Shown one piece after another: positions 7,991 through 18,300 of a stretch of 64,000 nt of DNA. Within the stretch, counting starts at the first letter, position 1; the number at the start of each line of letters is the position of its first letter. This DNA comes from Rhizobium sp. NZLR1 (GTDB lineage: Bacteria; Pseudomonadota; Alphaproteobacteria; Rhizobiales; Rhizobiaceae), in contig NZ_CP071634.1 in the NCBI RefSeq assembly GCF_017357385.1, positions 1 through 64,000 on the forward strand, read 5' to 3'. Under the pieces are notes generated by a model. That model did no database searches. It was not told the origin of the DNA and saw nothing but the letters and a program-made list of their open reading frames with translations. A program made the position numbers and the translations under genes.

Positions 7991-10510
7991 CTATAATTTT
8001 GCAAAACGCAGTCTCAGCGCATTTGAAATCACCGAGACGGACGAGAGGCTCATCGCCGCCGCCGCGATCATCGGCGACAGCAGCAACCCGAAGATCGGGT
8101 AGAGCACGCCGGCTGCGACCGGCACGCCGAGCGCATTATAGCCGAAGGCGAAGCCGAGATTCTGGCGGATGTTGCGCATCGTCGCCTCCGCCAGCCGCCG
8201 CGCCCTGACGATGCCGGTGAGATCGCCCCTTACCAGGGTGATGCCGGCGCTTTCCATCGCAACGTCCGCGCCGGTGCCCATGGCGATGCCGACATCGGCG
8301 GCAGCAAGCGCCGGCGCGTCGTTGACGCCGTCTCCGGCCATGGCGATGACCGCGCCTTTTGCACGCAGCTCGTCGATCAGCGCGCTTTTGCCCTCCGGCA
8401 ACAGGTCGGCGCGGACCTCGTCGATGCCGAGGCTTTTTGCCACCGCACGCGCCGTGCGCTCGTTGTCTCCCGTCGCCATGATGATCTTCAGGCCGCTGTC
8501 ATGCAGCGCCTTGATGGCGGCTGATGTCGTCGGCTTGATCCGGTCGGCAACGGCGACGAGACCGGCAAGCGCGCCATCCAATACCACGAACATCACCGTC
8601 TTGCCCTCGCGGCGCAGGGCTTCGGTCTTCTCGGCAAGCGCCGACGGATCGATGCCGAGATCGGCGAGCATCGCCGCATTGCCGAGCGCTATGTTTGTGT
8701 CGCCGGCGAGGCCCTGAACACCTTTGCCGGTCTTCGCCTCGAAACCGGTGATCTCGACGAAGGCGACACCGCGCTCTTCGGCGCCGGAAACGATCGCGTC
8801 GGCCAGCGGATGTTCGGAGCCGCGCTCCAGGCTTGCCGCCAGCGACAGCAGCCGGGTTTCCTCGATTCCGCCGAAAGCGACGATGTCGGTAAGCTTCGGC
8901 TTTCCCTCGGTCAGTGTACCGGTCTTGTCGACGATCAGCGTATCGACCTTGGAAAAACGCTCCAGCGCTTCGGCGTCCTTGATCAGCACGCCTTCCCCAG
9001 CGCCGCGTCCTGTGGCGATCATGATCGACATCGGCGTCGCAAGACCGAGCGCGCAGGGGCAGGCGATGATCAGAACGGCGACGGCGGCAAGCAGGCCATT
9101 CGCCAAGCTTGGCTCCGGACCGATCGCTGCCCAGACGATAAAGGCAAGGATGGCCGCGGCAACGACTGCCGGCACGAACAAGGCCGACACCCGGTCGACC
9201 GCACCCTGGATCGGCGCCCGCGAGCGTTGCGCCTTGGCGACCATGTCGACGATGCGCGACAACACCATGTCGGCGCCGACCTTCTCGGCCGACATGACGA
9301 GAGAGCCGTTCTTGTTGATCGTGCCGCCAGTCAGCGCATCGCCCGTCGATTTCTCGATGGGCAAGGGTTCGCCTGAGATCATCGATTCGTCGACGGTCGA
9401 CTGGCCCTCGAGGACGGAACCGTCCACCGGAACCCGCTCGCCGGGGCGCACCCGCAGCCGGTCGCCGGTCTGGATTTGCTCGACCGGCACGTCGCTCTCG
9501 CCGCCATCGGCATCGATACGCCGCGCCGTCTTCGGCGCAAGGTCGAGCAAAGCGCGGATGGCCGAGCCGGTGCGTTCGCGTGCTTTCAGTTCCAGCACCT
9601 GGCCGACGAAAACCAGGGCGACGATGACGGCCGCCGCCTCGAAATAGACGGGCACAGCCGCGCCATGGCCACGAAAGCTCATCGGGAAAATGCCGGGCGC
9701 AAGCGTGGCGACGAGGCTGTAGACATAGGCGGTGCCGACGCCGAGACCGATCAGCGTCCACATGTTCGGGCTGCGGTTGACGAGCGAGGCCCATGCGCGG
9801 CGGAAGAAGGGGAGGGCCGCCCAAAGCACGACCGGCGTTGCCAGCAGCAGTTCGACATAGGTCGCCTGCGGTTCGCCGATCATTTCCCGGAGCTGCAGGC
9901 CGAGCATCGGACCCATGCCGAGGGCGAGCAGCGGCACGGCCAGGATGGCGCTGACCCAAAGCCGTCTGACGAAATCGACAAGTTCCGGACTTGGACCTTC
10001 GTCGGCCGGAGGAATGCCTGCCGGCTCCAGCGCCATGCCGCATTTCGGGCAGTCGCCGGGGCGATCGCTGATGACCTCCGGATGCATCGGGCAGGTATAG
10101 AGCGTGCCTTTCGGTGCCGGCTTTGCCGGAGGGCGTTTGCCGTCGCGATAGACTGGGGGATCGGCTTCGAACTTTGTCTGGCAGCCGGCCGAGCAGAAGT
10201 AGTATTTCTCACCCTCGACTTTCAGAAAATGTTTTGCCGTCGAACGATCGACGTCCATGCCGCAAACCGGATCTTTCGCGGTCAGGTAATCCTGCGGCGC
10301 AGCTGCAAACTTCGTCCGGCAGCCTTCGGAGCAGAAATGATAGAGGCGGCCCGCATGATCAAGCGAGGGTTTGCCGGCCTCTGGATCGACGGTCATACCA
10401 CAGACGGCGTCACGAACCGGCGCGGGGGTAGTCGGGCTATGGCCGCAACAGCTGTGATCGCCGTTATGGGCGTTGCCGTGATGATGGTCGTGATCGTGTT
10501 TGATATTCAT
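7991..10510 (-). CDS. actP: copper-exporting P1B-type ATPase (ActP/CopA)
   Basis: Cu(I) efflux pump of the inner membrane. Visible hallmarks are the CPC metal site in [11 protein letters not shown], the phosphorylation motif [11 protein letters not shown] and the hinge motif [10 protein letters not shown]. The N-terminus lacks the usual CxxC HMA domain. Instead it has a His-rich leader ([15 protein letters not shown]), two YHS-type cysteine domains (DAVCGMTVD and DPVCGMDVD) and a heavy-metal-binding segment YTCPMHPEV with CPKCGM. Start ATG 10510 (839 aa) has GGAG six bases away; ATG 10516 is the alternative. It heads an operon with hmrR. Confidence 0.94.
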   Translation of the reverse strand: MNIKHDHDHHHGNAHNGDHSCCGHSPTTPAPVRDAVCGMTVDPEAGKPSLDHAGRLYHFCSEGCRTKFAAAPQDYLTAKDPVCGMDVDRSTAKHFLKVEGEKYYFCSAGCQTKFEADPPVYRDGKRPPAKPAPKGTLYTCPMHPEVISDRPGDCPKCGMALEPAGIPPADEGPSPELVDFVRRLWVSAILAVPLLALGMGPMLGLQLREMIGEPQATYVELLLATPVVLWAALPFFRRAWASLVNRSPNMWTLIGLGVGTAYVYSLVATLAPGIFPMSFRGHGAAVPVYFEAAAVIVALVFVGQVLELKARERTGSAIRALLDLAPKTARRIDADGGESDVPVEQIQTGDRLRVRPGERVPVDGSVLEGQSTVDESMISGEPLPIEKSTGDALTGGTINKNGSLVMSAEKVGADMVLSRIVDMVAKAQRSRAPIQGAVDRVSALFVPAVVAAAILAFIVWAAIGPEPSLANGLLAAVAVLIIACPCALGLATPMSIMIATGRGAGEGVLIKDAEALERFSKVDTLIVDKTGTLTEGKPKLTDIVAFGGIEETRLLSLAASLERGSEHPLADAIVSGAEERGVAFVEITGFEAKTGKGVQGLAGDTNIALGNAAMLADLGIDPSALAEKTEALRREGKTVMFVVLDGALAGLVAVADRIKPTTSAAIKALHDSGLKIIMATGDNERTARAVAKSLGIDEVRADLLPEGKSALIDELRAKGAVIAMAGDGVNDAPALAAADVGIAMGTGADVAMESAGITLVRGDLTGIVRARRLAEATMRNIRQNLGFAFGYNALGVPVAAGVLYPIFGLLLSPMIAAAAMSLSSVSVISNALRLRFAKL

Positions 10511-10545
10511 TGCCATCTCCTATGCCCGAGGGGCAGTTGGAGAGG

Positions 10546-10576
10546 CTTATCCACCTTCCAGCGACTGGAAGGTCAA
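10546..10576 (-). promoter_or_regulatory. MerR-type copper promoter/operator of actP-hmrR
   Basis: Reading leftward, TTGACC (10571-10576) and GATAAG (10546-10551) are separated by 19 bp, the over-long spacer typical of MerR-family promoters. The spacer region holds a 9-bp perfect dyad, ACCTTCCAG-N3-CTGGAAGGT (10553-10573), which matches CueR/HmrR operators. Activation by copper-bound HmrR is inferred from the family. Confidence 0.85.
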
Positions 10577-10609
10577 GCGCTAATTTTGACGGAGATGATT
10601 TTTGTCTGC

Positions 10610-10631
10610 AGCCCGATCCTCAGATCGGGCT
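10610..10631 (-). terminator. hairpin at the treY stop codon
   Basis: AGCCCGATC and GATCGGGCT form a perfect 9-bp stem with a 4-nt loop that spans the treY stop codon. No U-run follows, so termination is only possible. Confidence 0.4.
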
Positions 10632-13229
10632 GATCAACCCGACCGGCTGGCTGCCGAGCAGGGCGGCGACCGAGATGCTGCCGCCGGGTTCGATCGTCTT
10701 TCCGGTCACCAGATCCGCCTTCAGCCCGTGAAGAGGGGAGGGGACGGCGATCGCCGTATCCTCCCAAAATTCCGGGCCGGCAAACAGCACGCCCGGGTCG
10801 AGCCAGCCGAACATCAGCCGGGGTGCGGCGACGATGGCAAAATCACTGGCATGCACCCGGGCAAAAGCCAGCACATGATCGCGCCGGCTGCCCGTCACCT
10901 TCAGCGGCAGATAGTCGCCTCTTATAAAGAGGTCCGGATGCCGCTGGCGCAGCTGCAGGCCGATCCCGACGATGCGCTGCTTTAACGCCGCCGCCTGTAG
11001 CTTGGCGATCGGTCCGGCTTCATCAAGCCAGGCGGTCAGCCGTGCATGATCGACCAGGCGTCGGTTGTCGGGATCGACAAGACTGAAATCGAAGCCTTCC
11101 GTGCCCTGGTAGATGTCGGGAATGCCCGGCGCCGTCAGCTTGAGCAGCGTCTGCGACAGGCTGTTGAGGTAGCCGGCTGCGATGAAGGGCTGCAGCACCC
11201 TTTCGAAATCCTCAAGGAAGGCGTCATTCTCGGGCGACACCAGCGCCGCTGCATAGGTCGTCACCGCTTCTTCGTAAGCGGAATCCTGTTCCACCCAATC
11301 AGTGTGGAGTTTCGCCTCGCGCACTGCCTTGACCGCGTAATCGGTCAAGCGCTGACGAAGCTCTTCCATCTGTCCTCTGTCGAAATCTTCCGGCCAGATG
11401 CCGGCCAGCGCCTGATAGAGCATCCATTCGATATTCGGCTCCGGCGCTACGCCATCCGGCAGGTCCTTCAGCCACGGCCGGTTCATCTCACGCCAGCGCG
11501 CCAGCGCCTGCACGAACACATCCGCGCCCTCGCTCAGCGCATAGAGCCTTGCGCGCGCATCCTCGCCGCGTTTGGTATCGTGGGTGGCGGTTGCCGACAG
11601 CCCGTGCGGCTGCAGCCGCGCCCGCTCGGCCATGCGACGATGGAATCCGTCCGGACCGTCGGGCGCCTTGCCGGGTTCGCTGCCGACCTCGTTGGCGGCA
11701 AGCAACCTGTTATAGCGGTAAAATAGCGTATCCTCCGTCGCCTTCGCCATCACAGGCCCGCTCAACTGCTGGAAGCGGATACGGAATTCGTGGGCTGGAT
11801 CACCGTCGACCTTGCCTTCGAGAAGCTTCAGCACATGGTCGAGGGCGCGACGATCATCGAGCTCTGCTATGGCTTGCGATGCGGTCGCGGCAAGGACGGC
11901 TGAATCCTGCCAGGCGAGCGGGCCGCCATCGCCATAGGTGCGGTAGACGGGAAAGGCGATCAGCAGTTCGCTGAGCGCCTTGGCGATCTCGTCTCTGTTT
12001 ATCTCGGGGAAGACCCCTGCCGCGATCGATACCAGCCTGCCGGTCTCGCCGGCGAAATTGCGCTCGACCATCTGTCGCTTGGCAAGCCGCCGGCCCTCCT
12101 CGAGATCGCCTGTCTCTCGGGCGACGCCACGATAGGCATCGTCCAATCTGCGCAGGCCGCCGCCGTCGACGAAGAGTTCGCTCAGCGCCGCGATGAATTC
12201 ATATCCGGTGGTGCCCGCCACCGGCCAGCTTTCCGGCAGGACCTCGCCAGCCCCAAGGATCTTTTCCACGACGATATAGGTATCGGGCCCGACCGCTTCC
12301 CGCAGCCGGTCGAGATAGGCCTTGGGTTCGGCGAGCCCGTCGACATGGTCGATGCGCAGCCCCTGCACCTTGCCGTGGCGCACCAGCTCGATCGTCAGGC
12401 AATGCATGTCCTCGAACACCGGGGGATTTTCGACGCGGGTACCGACCAGTCCGGTGACCTCGAAAAAACGGCGATAGCTCAGATGCCGTGCCGCTTCATG
12501 CCAATGGGTGAGCCGCCAGTGCTGTCCCTCATGCAGGCTTTTAAGGAAATCGCGGTCGGACGAGACGTCGTCGAGTTTTTGCCGGAGGATCGCCCGATCG
12601 CCGCCTTCGAAGAGGATGTCGCGCATCGCCCGGGCGAGGTTCTCGCCGGAGGTGACCTCCGCAGCCTCTGCTATTCTCGTTGCCACCGGATCGTCGAGCC
12701 GGTTTGCGATCGCGCCGTAACAGCTGGGGTTGAGCGGCAACAGCGTCTCGAAATAACCGAAGGCGAAGGTGCCATGCGTTTCGTCCAGCGTAATGCGCAG
12801 CTCGCCATCAGCGAGCGCGCGCTCGAAATCCTGGCCGAGCTGCGGCAGGGTCAGCGGCTCGCTCCAGTCGATGTCGAAGTGGCCCGCATAGGCGCTTTGA
12901 TGGCCGAATGCCAGTACGTCGCGCCACCAGCCGTTTTCCGGCGAAGCGGCCATGTGGTTCGGGACGATGTCGAGGATCAGTCCCATGCCGGCCGAAGCGA
13001 GGCTCTCCGTCAGCCGGTCGAACCCCGCGCGGCCGCCGAGCGCCGGGTCGATCTCGTTGGCGTCGGTGACGTCATAACCGTGGGCGGAGCCGCTGACGGC
13101 GGTGAAGATTGGCGAGGCGTAGAGATGGCTGATGCCGAGCGTCTTGAGATAGGGAACGAGGTCGCAGACGCGATCGAAGGTCATGCCGTTGCGGAATTGT
13201 ATCCGGTAGGTCGCGGTCGGAAGTGTCAT
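10620..13229 (-). CDS. treY: malto-oligosyltrehalose synthase (TreY)
   Basis: Intramolecular transglucosylase of glycoside hydrolase family 13 that converts the reducing end of maltodextrins to a trehalosyl unit, which TreZ then releases. The 869-residue product shows TYRIQFRNGMTF at the start, DIVPNHMA (87-94), the catalytic region RIDHVDGL (292-299), the acid segment VVEKILG (about 320-326) and THDTKRGEDARAR in the second half. No treZ or treX is adjacent in this window, so the partner enzyme must be encoded elsewhere. It is 60 bp downstream of the pbpC remnant on the same strand. Trehalose made this way is a common rhizobial osmoprotectant. Confidence 0.93.
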   Translation of the reverse strand: MTLPTATYRIQFRNGMTFDRVCDLVPYLKTLGISHLYASPIFTAVSGSAHGYDVTDANEIDPALGGRAGFDRLTESLASAGMGLILDIVPNHMAASPENGWWRDVLAFGHQSAYAGHFDIDWSEPLTLPQLGQDFERALADGELRITLDETHGTFAFGYFETLLPLNPSCYGAIANRLDDPVATRIAEAAEVTSGENLARAMRDILFEGGDRAILRQKLDDVSSDRDFLKSLHEGQHWRLTHWHEAARHLSYRRFFEVTGLVGTRVENPPVFEDMHCLTIELVRHGKVQGLRIDHVDGLAEPKAYLDRLREAVGPDTYIVVEKILGAGEVLPESWPVAGTTGYEFIAALSELFVDGGGLRRLDDAYRGVARETGDLEEGRRLAKRQMVERNFAGETGRLVSIAAGVFPEINRDEIAKALSELLIAFPVYRTYGDGGPLAWQDSAVLAATASQAIAELDDRRALDHVLKLLEGKVDGDPAHEFRIRFQQLSGPVMAKATEDTLFYRYNRLLAANEVGSEPGKAPDGPDGFHRRMAERARLQPHGLSATATHDTKRGEDARARLYALSEGADVFVQALARWREMNRPWLKDLPDGVAPEPNIEWMLYQALAGIWPEDFDRGQMEELRQRLTDYAVKAVREAKLHTDWVEQDSAYEEAVTTYAAALVSPENDAFLEDFERVLQPFIAAGYLNSLSQTLLKLTAPGIPDIYQGTEGFDFSLVDPDNRRLVDHARLTAWLDEAGPIAKLQAAALKQRIVGIGLQLRQRHPDLFIRGDYLPLKVTGSRRDHVLAFARVHASDFAIVAAPRLMFGWLDPGVLFAGPEFWEDTAIAVPSPLHGLKADLVTGKTIEPGGSISVAALLGSQPVGLISPI

Positions 13230-13289
13230 GAGGCCGTCTGACGTTGGAGGGAGACCCTTTCCAACGGTTGTAGTCGGGTTTTGGTTCCC

Positions 13290-15370
13290 TCAGTCGATGA
13301 AAACGCCCACACTTGCGGCGCGTCCGGCCGAGTCGATGACGGTCAATTTCGAGTAGCCGCCGCCATCGGGCAGCCATTGCTGGGTGCGCCGGCGGGAGAG
13401 GTCGGGCAGCGGCCTGCCATTGGCAAGCCAGCGGAAGGGCGCGCGGCCGCCCTGCAGCTTCAGCATGAGCGGCGACAGCGCGCCGGCGCCGGCGCCGAGA
13501 TCGATATGGGCGCCCTCGGGCGGATAGACGATCTGAGGGGCGGCCTCGCGGCCGGAGGCGACCAGCAGGCCACTGGCATTGAACGCGAAACGCCGCTGGC
13601 TGATCGGCAGTTCGGACCGGGCGATGCGCACCGCCCCGGCCGGCGGGCGGGGCAAGGGCGTCGTCGCGATGCCGGATTTGGCGAAACCCTCAAACAGGAT
13701 GGGTGCTGCGGTGCCATAGCCGGTCAGTCCCGGCACGGCGCTGTTATCCGGCCGTCCGACCCAGACGCCGAGCACATAACGCCCGTCATAGCCGACCGAC
13801 CAGGCGTCGCGATAACCGTAACTGGTGCCGGTCTTGTAGGCGATGCCGCGCTGCGGTGCGCCGGCGGGGGAATGACGCCGGAGAGAATATCGGCGACGTT
13901 CCAGACCGCGACCGGCTCCAACAGCGGTTCGCCGTCGAGCTTGCCCGGTGCGCCGGTGACACCGTCGCCGAGCCTTGCCGGCTGGCCGCGATTGGCGAGC
14001 GCGGTATAGAGCTGCACCAGATCTTTCAGCGTGAGACCGACGCCGCCAAGACCGATCGCCAGTCCCGGCGTCTCGTTCGGCGGCAGGGCCGGGCGCACCT
14101 CGGCGCGGCGGAAGCGGACCAGCAGCCGCGACGGCCCGACGGCGTCGAGCAGCTTGACGGCCGGCACATTCAAGGAGAGTTGCAAGGCCTCGCGCACGGT
14201 GACGTCGCCCTGATAGCTCATGTCGAAATTGCGTGGCCGGTAGCCGAAGAAATCAGCCGGCCGGTCCTCGATGATCGTCTCCTGGGAGACGAGGCCCTGC
14301 TCGAAGGCGAGCCCATAGATGAAGGGCTTCAGCGTCGAGCCCGGCGAGCGGTTGACGCGCGTCATGTCGATCCAGCCGGAGCGGCTGGCGTCGAAATAAT
14401 CGGCCGAGCCGACCTCGCCGACGATCGCGCCCGTCTGGGCATCGGCCATCACCATGGCCAGCGACAGTTTTGGCCCGAGCTTCATCGCCGCTGCCCGGGC
14501 GACCGATTCCAGCCCCTGCTGCACCTGTTTCTTCAGCGTCGTCTGGTGCTTGAGGACTGCCGGCTCCTTGCGCAGTGCTGCTTCGGCGACATGGGCGGCC
14601 AGCGCCGGCAATTGCATGCGTCGCATGGGGACAGCGACACCCTCGGCTCGCTCCGCCTCGCCGTCGCCGACGGCCTCAGCCACGGCGACACGCTCAAGCA
14701 CACGCTTGCGCGCCTCTTGCGACGCCTTCAGATTGCGGTCCGGCCGGCGCCGTTCGGGCAATTGCGGCAGGGCGACGAGCAGGGCTGCCTCGGCGACCGT
14801 CAGGCGGCGCGGCTCCTTGCCGAAATAGGCAAGACTTGCGGCGCGCACGCCTTCCAGATTGCCGCCGTAAGGCGCATGCGTCAGATAAAGATCGAGGATC
14901 TGTTCCTTCGACAGCCGCCGCTCGATCTGCACGGCACGCGCGAGCTGCAGCAGTTTTGCCGAAAGCGAGCGTCCCGCCCGCGGCTCGATCAGCCGCGCCA
15001 CCTGCATCGAAAGCGTCGAGGCGCCGGAAACGATGCGGCCGTTGCGGACGAATTGCGTGGCTGCCCGCCCGAGCGCCCAGGCATCGACGCCATTGTGATC
15101 GTAGAAACGCTGATCCTCATAGGCAATCAGCATGCGCAGGAACTGTGGATCGACGTCGGCAACCGTCGTCTTCAGCCGCCAGCGGCCTTCCGTCGTTGCA
15201 AAGGCGCGCAGCAACTGGCCGTCGGCATCGAGCACCTCGGCGGAAACCACGTCCGCTCTATCCAACGGCGGCGGAAAAGCCTTGTCGGCGGCGTCGAGCG
15301 CAAGAAGAGCCGCGCCGGCAAGAAGGATGCCGGCGACGGACCCGATCGCAAACTTGTGCCACAGCCTCAT
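13290..15370 (-). pseudogene. pbpC: penicillin-binding protein 1C, frameshifted
   Basis: Bifunctional peptidoglycan glycosyltransferase/transpeptidase. The first frame (15370 down to 13724) has the GT51 domain (VAYEDQRFYDHNGVD-like start, then GASTLSMQVARL), the active-site SxxK (SPGSTLKPF) and SLNVP. At a run of five G on the plus strand (13866-13870) the frame is lost: inserting one base restores IPPAGAPQRG, the KTGTS motif and the C-terminal domain up to 13290, giving about 693 residues, the family length. As read, the product loses KTG and the C-terminal domain. Either a real mutation or a homopolymer sequencing error. ATGA overlap with the upstream macroglobulin gene indicates the usual YfhM-PbpC pairing. 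Confidence 0.88.
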
Positions 15371-18300
15371 TCTTGTGCTGCCACGACCTCCATCTTGCCG
15401 GTCGCCGTGCGGGCCGAAAGCTCCGGCCGGTACATGTCCTCGACGCTTGCGGCCGGATGGTCGTAGATGCCGGGGGTGACGGCGCGCACGACATAGGCGA
15501 CGTTGAATTCGCGCTCGTCGCCCTGAGCGCGGTTGAAGGCGGCGACGAAACGGTCGTAGCGGAATTCGGTATGGGCGGCGGAAATTTCGCCGATCCAGTC
15601 GAAATTCGTCATCTGGGCGCTGTCGACGAGGTTTGGATTGTCGATCTCGAAGCCGGCCGGCAGAAGATCGGTGACGACGATGCGCGACGGCCAGTCGTTG
15701 CTTTCGCGTACATGGATGACGACGACATAGCGTTCGTTCTGCTGGGCTTCGCTGACATTCGCCTCCTCGCCGTCGAGCGTGTAATAGCTGCGCTCGATGA
15801 GGAAGCCGTCGCCGCCGGCCGGCAACGGCACGGTCGGTGCGGCAACGGTGGTAACAACCGCCGATACCGGGTCGTTCGTCTGGTTGGTCAAGGTCAGCGG
15901 ATGATCGGTGAGCGCATCGCCGGTCATCCGGGCCATATAGGCGCCGGTGTGGGCGGCGCCGTTGACGTCGACCTTCAACCCGTCGTCACCGCCCTGGATG
16001 GCGCGTGCGGCAAGCAGCATCCAGGCCTCTTCCTGGGTGCTCTTGTATTTGCTGCGCTGCCATTCCTTGGCGACGGCCTTGGCGAGTTCCGGGACGACAG
16101 GCGGCACCGGCCGGCTTTCGGCAGCGAGCGCCAGGATCGCCGCGCCATCGCGCAGGATCGTGCCGTAGTCGGTGCGCGACAGGTTCACGCGTGAGACCAT
16201 CGACTGCTCGGACATTTGCAGCGCGTCGAGGAAGATGTTCTTCGAGCGCTGGGCATCGCCATAGAGCGCCAGTGCGGCGGCGATATGCGCCTTGGCGAGC
16301 GGCGTCGGGAAGTCGTTGATCATCGTATCGGCGTAGTAGCGCAGATCGCTGATCGCCGCCTTCTTGTTGCGGGCAAGGACATAGATGGCATAGGCGATCT
16401 GATCGCCCTGGCCCTTGATGTCGGTGGTGTAGGACAGGGTGTTCTGCAGGTTTTCCAGCGCCTGCACGAAGGCCCTTTCCGGCACGTCATATTTCATTTC
16501 GCGGGCCCGCGTCAGGAAGTCGGTGACGTAGGAATCGAGCCAGACATCGCCCGAATCCGGTCCCCAGAGGCCGAAGCTGCCGGCCGAGGCCTGGTAGGAG
16601 AGCACGCGGTAGATCGCATCCTGGACGCGCTTGTGCACGTCGTCGTCATTTTCGATGCCGGCCTGCTTCGCCACTTCGGCGAGGTAGAGCAGCGGCAGCG
16701 CCCGGCTGATGGTCTGCTCGGCGCAGCCCAAGGGATAGCGGTCGAGCGTCATCAGCAGTGCCGGGATGTCGAAGGCGGCCGAACGGGTGACGTTGACGCT
16801 GATCGAAGCACCCGGCAGGACGCTGTCGGCAAGCAGGTTCTTATCGACGGTGAGCTTTGCTCCGGGCTTCAGCGCCAGCACCCTGCGTTCGGTGATCGGC
16901 AGGGATGACGGGCGCACCGGCACGTCGACGGTCTGGTCGAGCGAAAGGCCGGAGGCGTCGGAGAGGTTGATCGAGACGCTGCCGGCGCCCGGCTGTTTGC
17001 CGATGAGCGAAAGCGTCAGCGCGGACTTGGCGCCGGCCTCCAGCCGGATCGTCTGGTCGGCAGAGGCTTGGTCGATGCCGACCGCATCATTGCCGGTCAG
17101 CTGCAGCTTGTAGTCGCCGGCCGGCGCATCGGTATTGGCGATGTCGAGGCGCAGATTGGCCTTGTCGCCGGGGGCGAGGAATTTCGGCAAGCTCGCGGTG
17201 ACGACGACCGGATCGCGGATGATGACGTCCTTGACGCCGTGCCCGACACCGGTCTTCGACCAGGCAACCGCCATGACGCGCGCCGTGCCGTTGAATTGCG
17301 GAATGTCGAAGGAGATATTGGCCTTGCCTTCGGCGTCGAGCTTCACCGGCCCGGAGAAGAAGGCGACGAGCTTCTGTGTCGGCGGGCTTGCCTGCAGCGC
17401 AATGGCACCGCCGTCGCCACCGGTCCTGAGCTTGCCGGTCGCACCCAGCGAGCCGTCGATCAGCCGGCCATAGAGGTCGCGGATTTCAAGGCCGAGCTGC
17501 CGCTGGCCGAAATACCAGTCTTCCGGGTTCGGCGGCTCGTAACGTGTCAGGTTGAGAATGCCGACATCGACGGCGGCAACCGTGACATAGGCATCCTCGT
17601 TGGCGCCGGCACCGGCCACCTGCAGGCCGATGTTCAACGGTCCGCGCGGCAGCATCTTTTCCGGCGTGTCGAGCTTGACTTGCAGCGCCCGCTGTTCGGG
17701 ATCGACCTTCAGCCATTTGATGCCGATCGAACGCATCGGCATGTGGCTGTCCTGGGCGTCGCCGGGGCGGAAGAGCGTCGCGGTCACATAAGCGCCGGCA
17801 CCCCAGTCTGCGGTGACGGGGATGTCGACCTCGCCGCCGGTCTCGCCCATCGTCGCATTTTGCACGGCAACCAGCTTTTCGGTTCCGGCCATGACCATCA
17901 GCTCGCCGCCATAGCGCGAGGTGATTTTCAGCTTGGCGGTGTCGCCGACCTTGTAGCTGTCCTTGTCGAGGGCGATTTCCAGCCCATCCGGTGTTTCGGT
18001 CGAGGTCGAGGCCACGAACCAGCCGGCGTCGAATTCGACGCTGGAGGTCGGGCCGTCGGCATCCGGGCTTTCCACTTCGAGGCGATAGCGGCCCAATTTC
18101 ACCGGCACGGAGATCTTGCCGCCGTCCGTCGTCGCGTCGACGCTGCCATTGGCGATTTGCTCGGCGGTGTAGACCGGCTCGTATTTCCATGCCGTCCCCT
18201 CGCGATACCATTGGTACTCGCGGTTGAGGCTGTAGAATTTCCAGCGCAGGCCCTTGGTCTCCTGCTTCTGTCCCTCGGCATTGACGCCGATCACCGTGAA

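Noticed and set aside
13290..13775. Separate 161-residue gene
   Set aside because: Its sequence continues the transpeptidase and C-terminal domain of PbpC, and the frame is open further upstream to the G5 run; it is the second part of a frameshifted pbpC.
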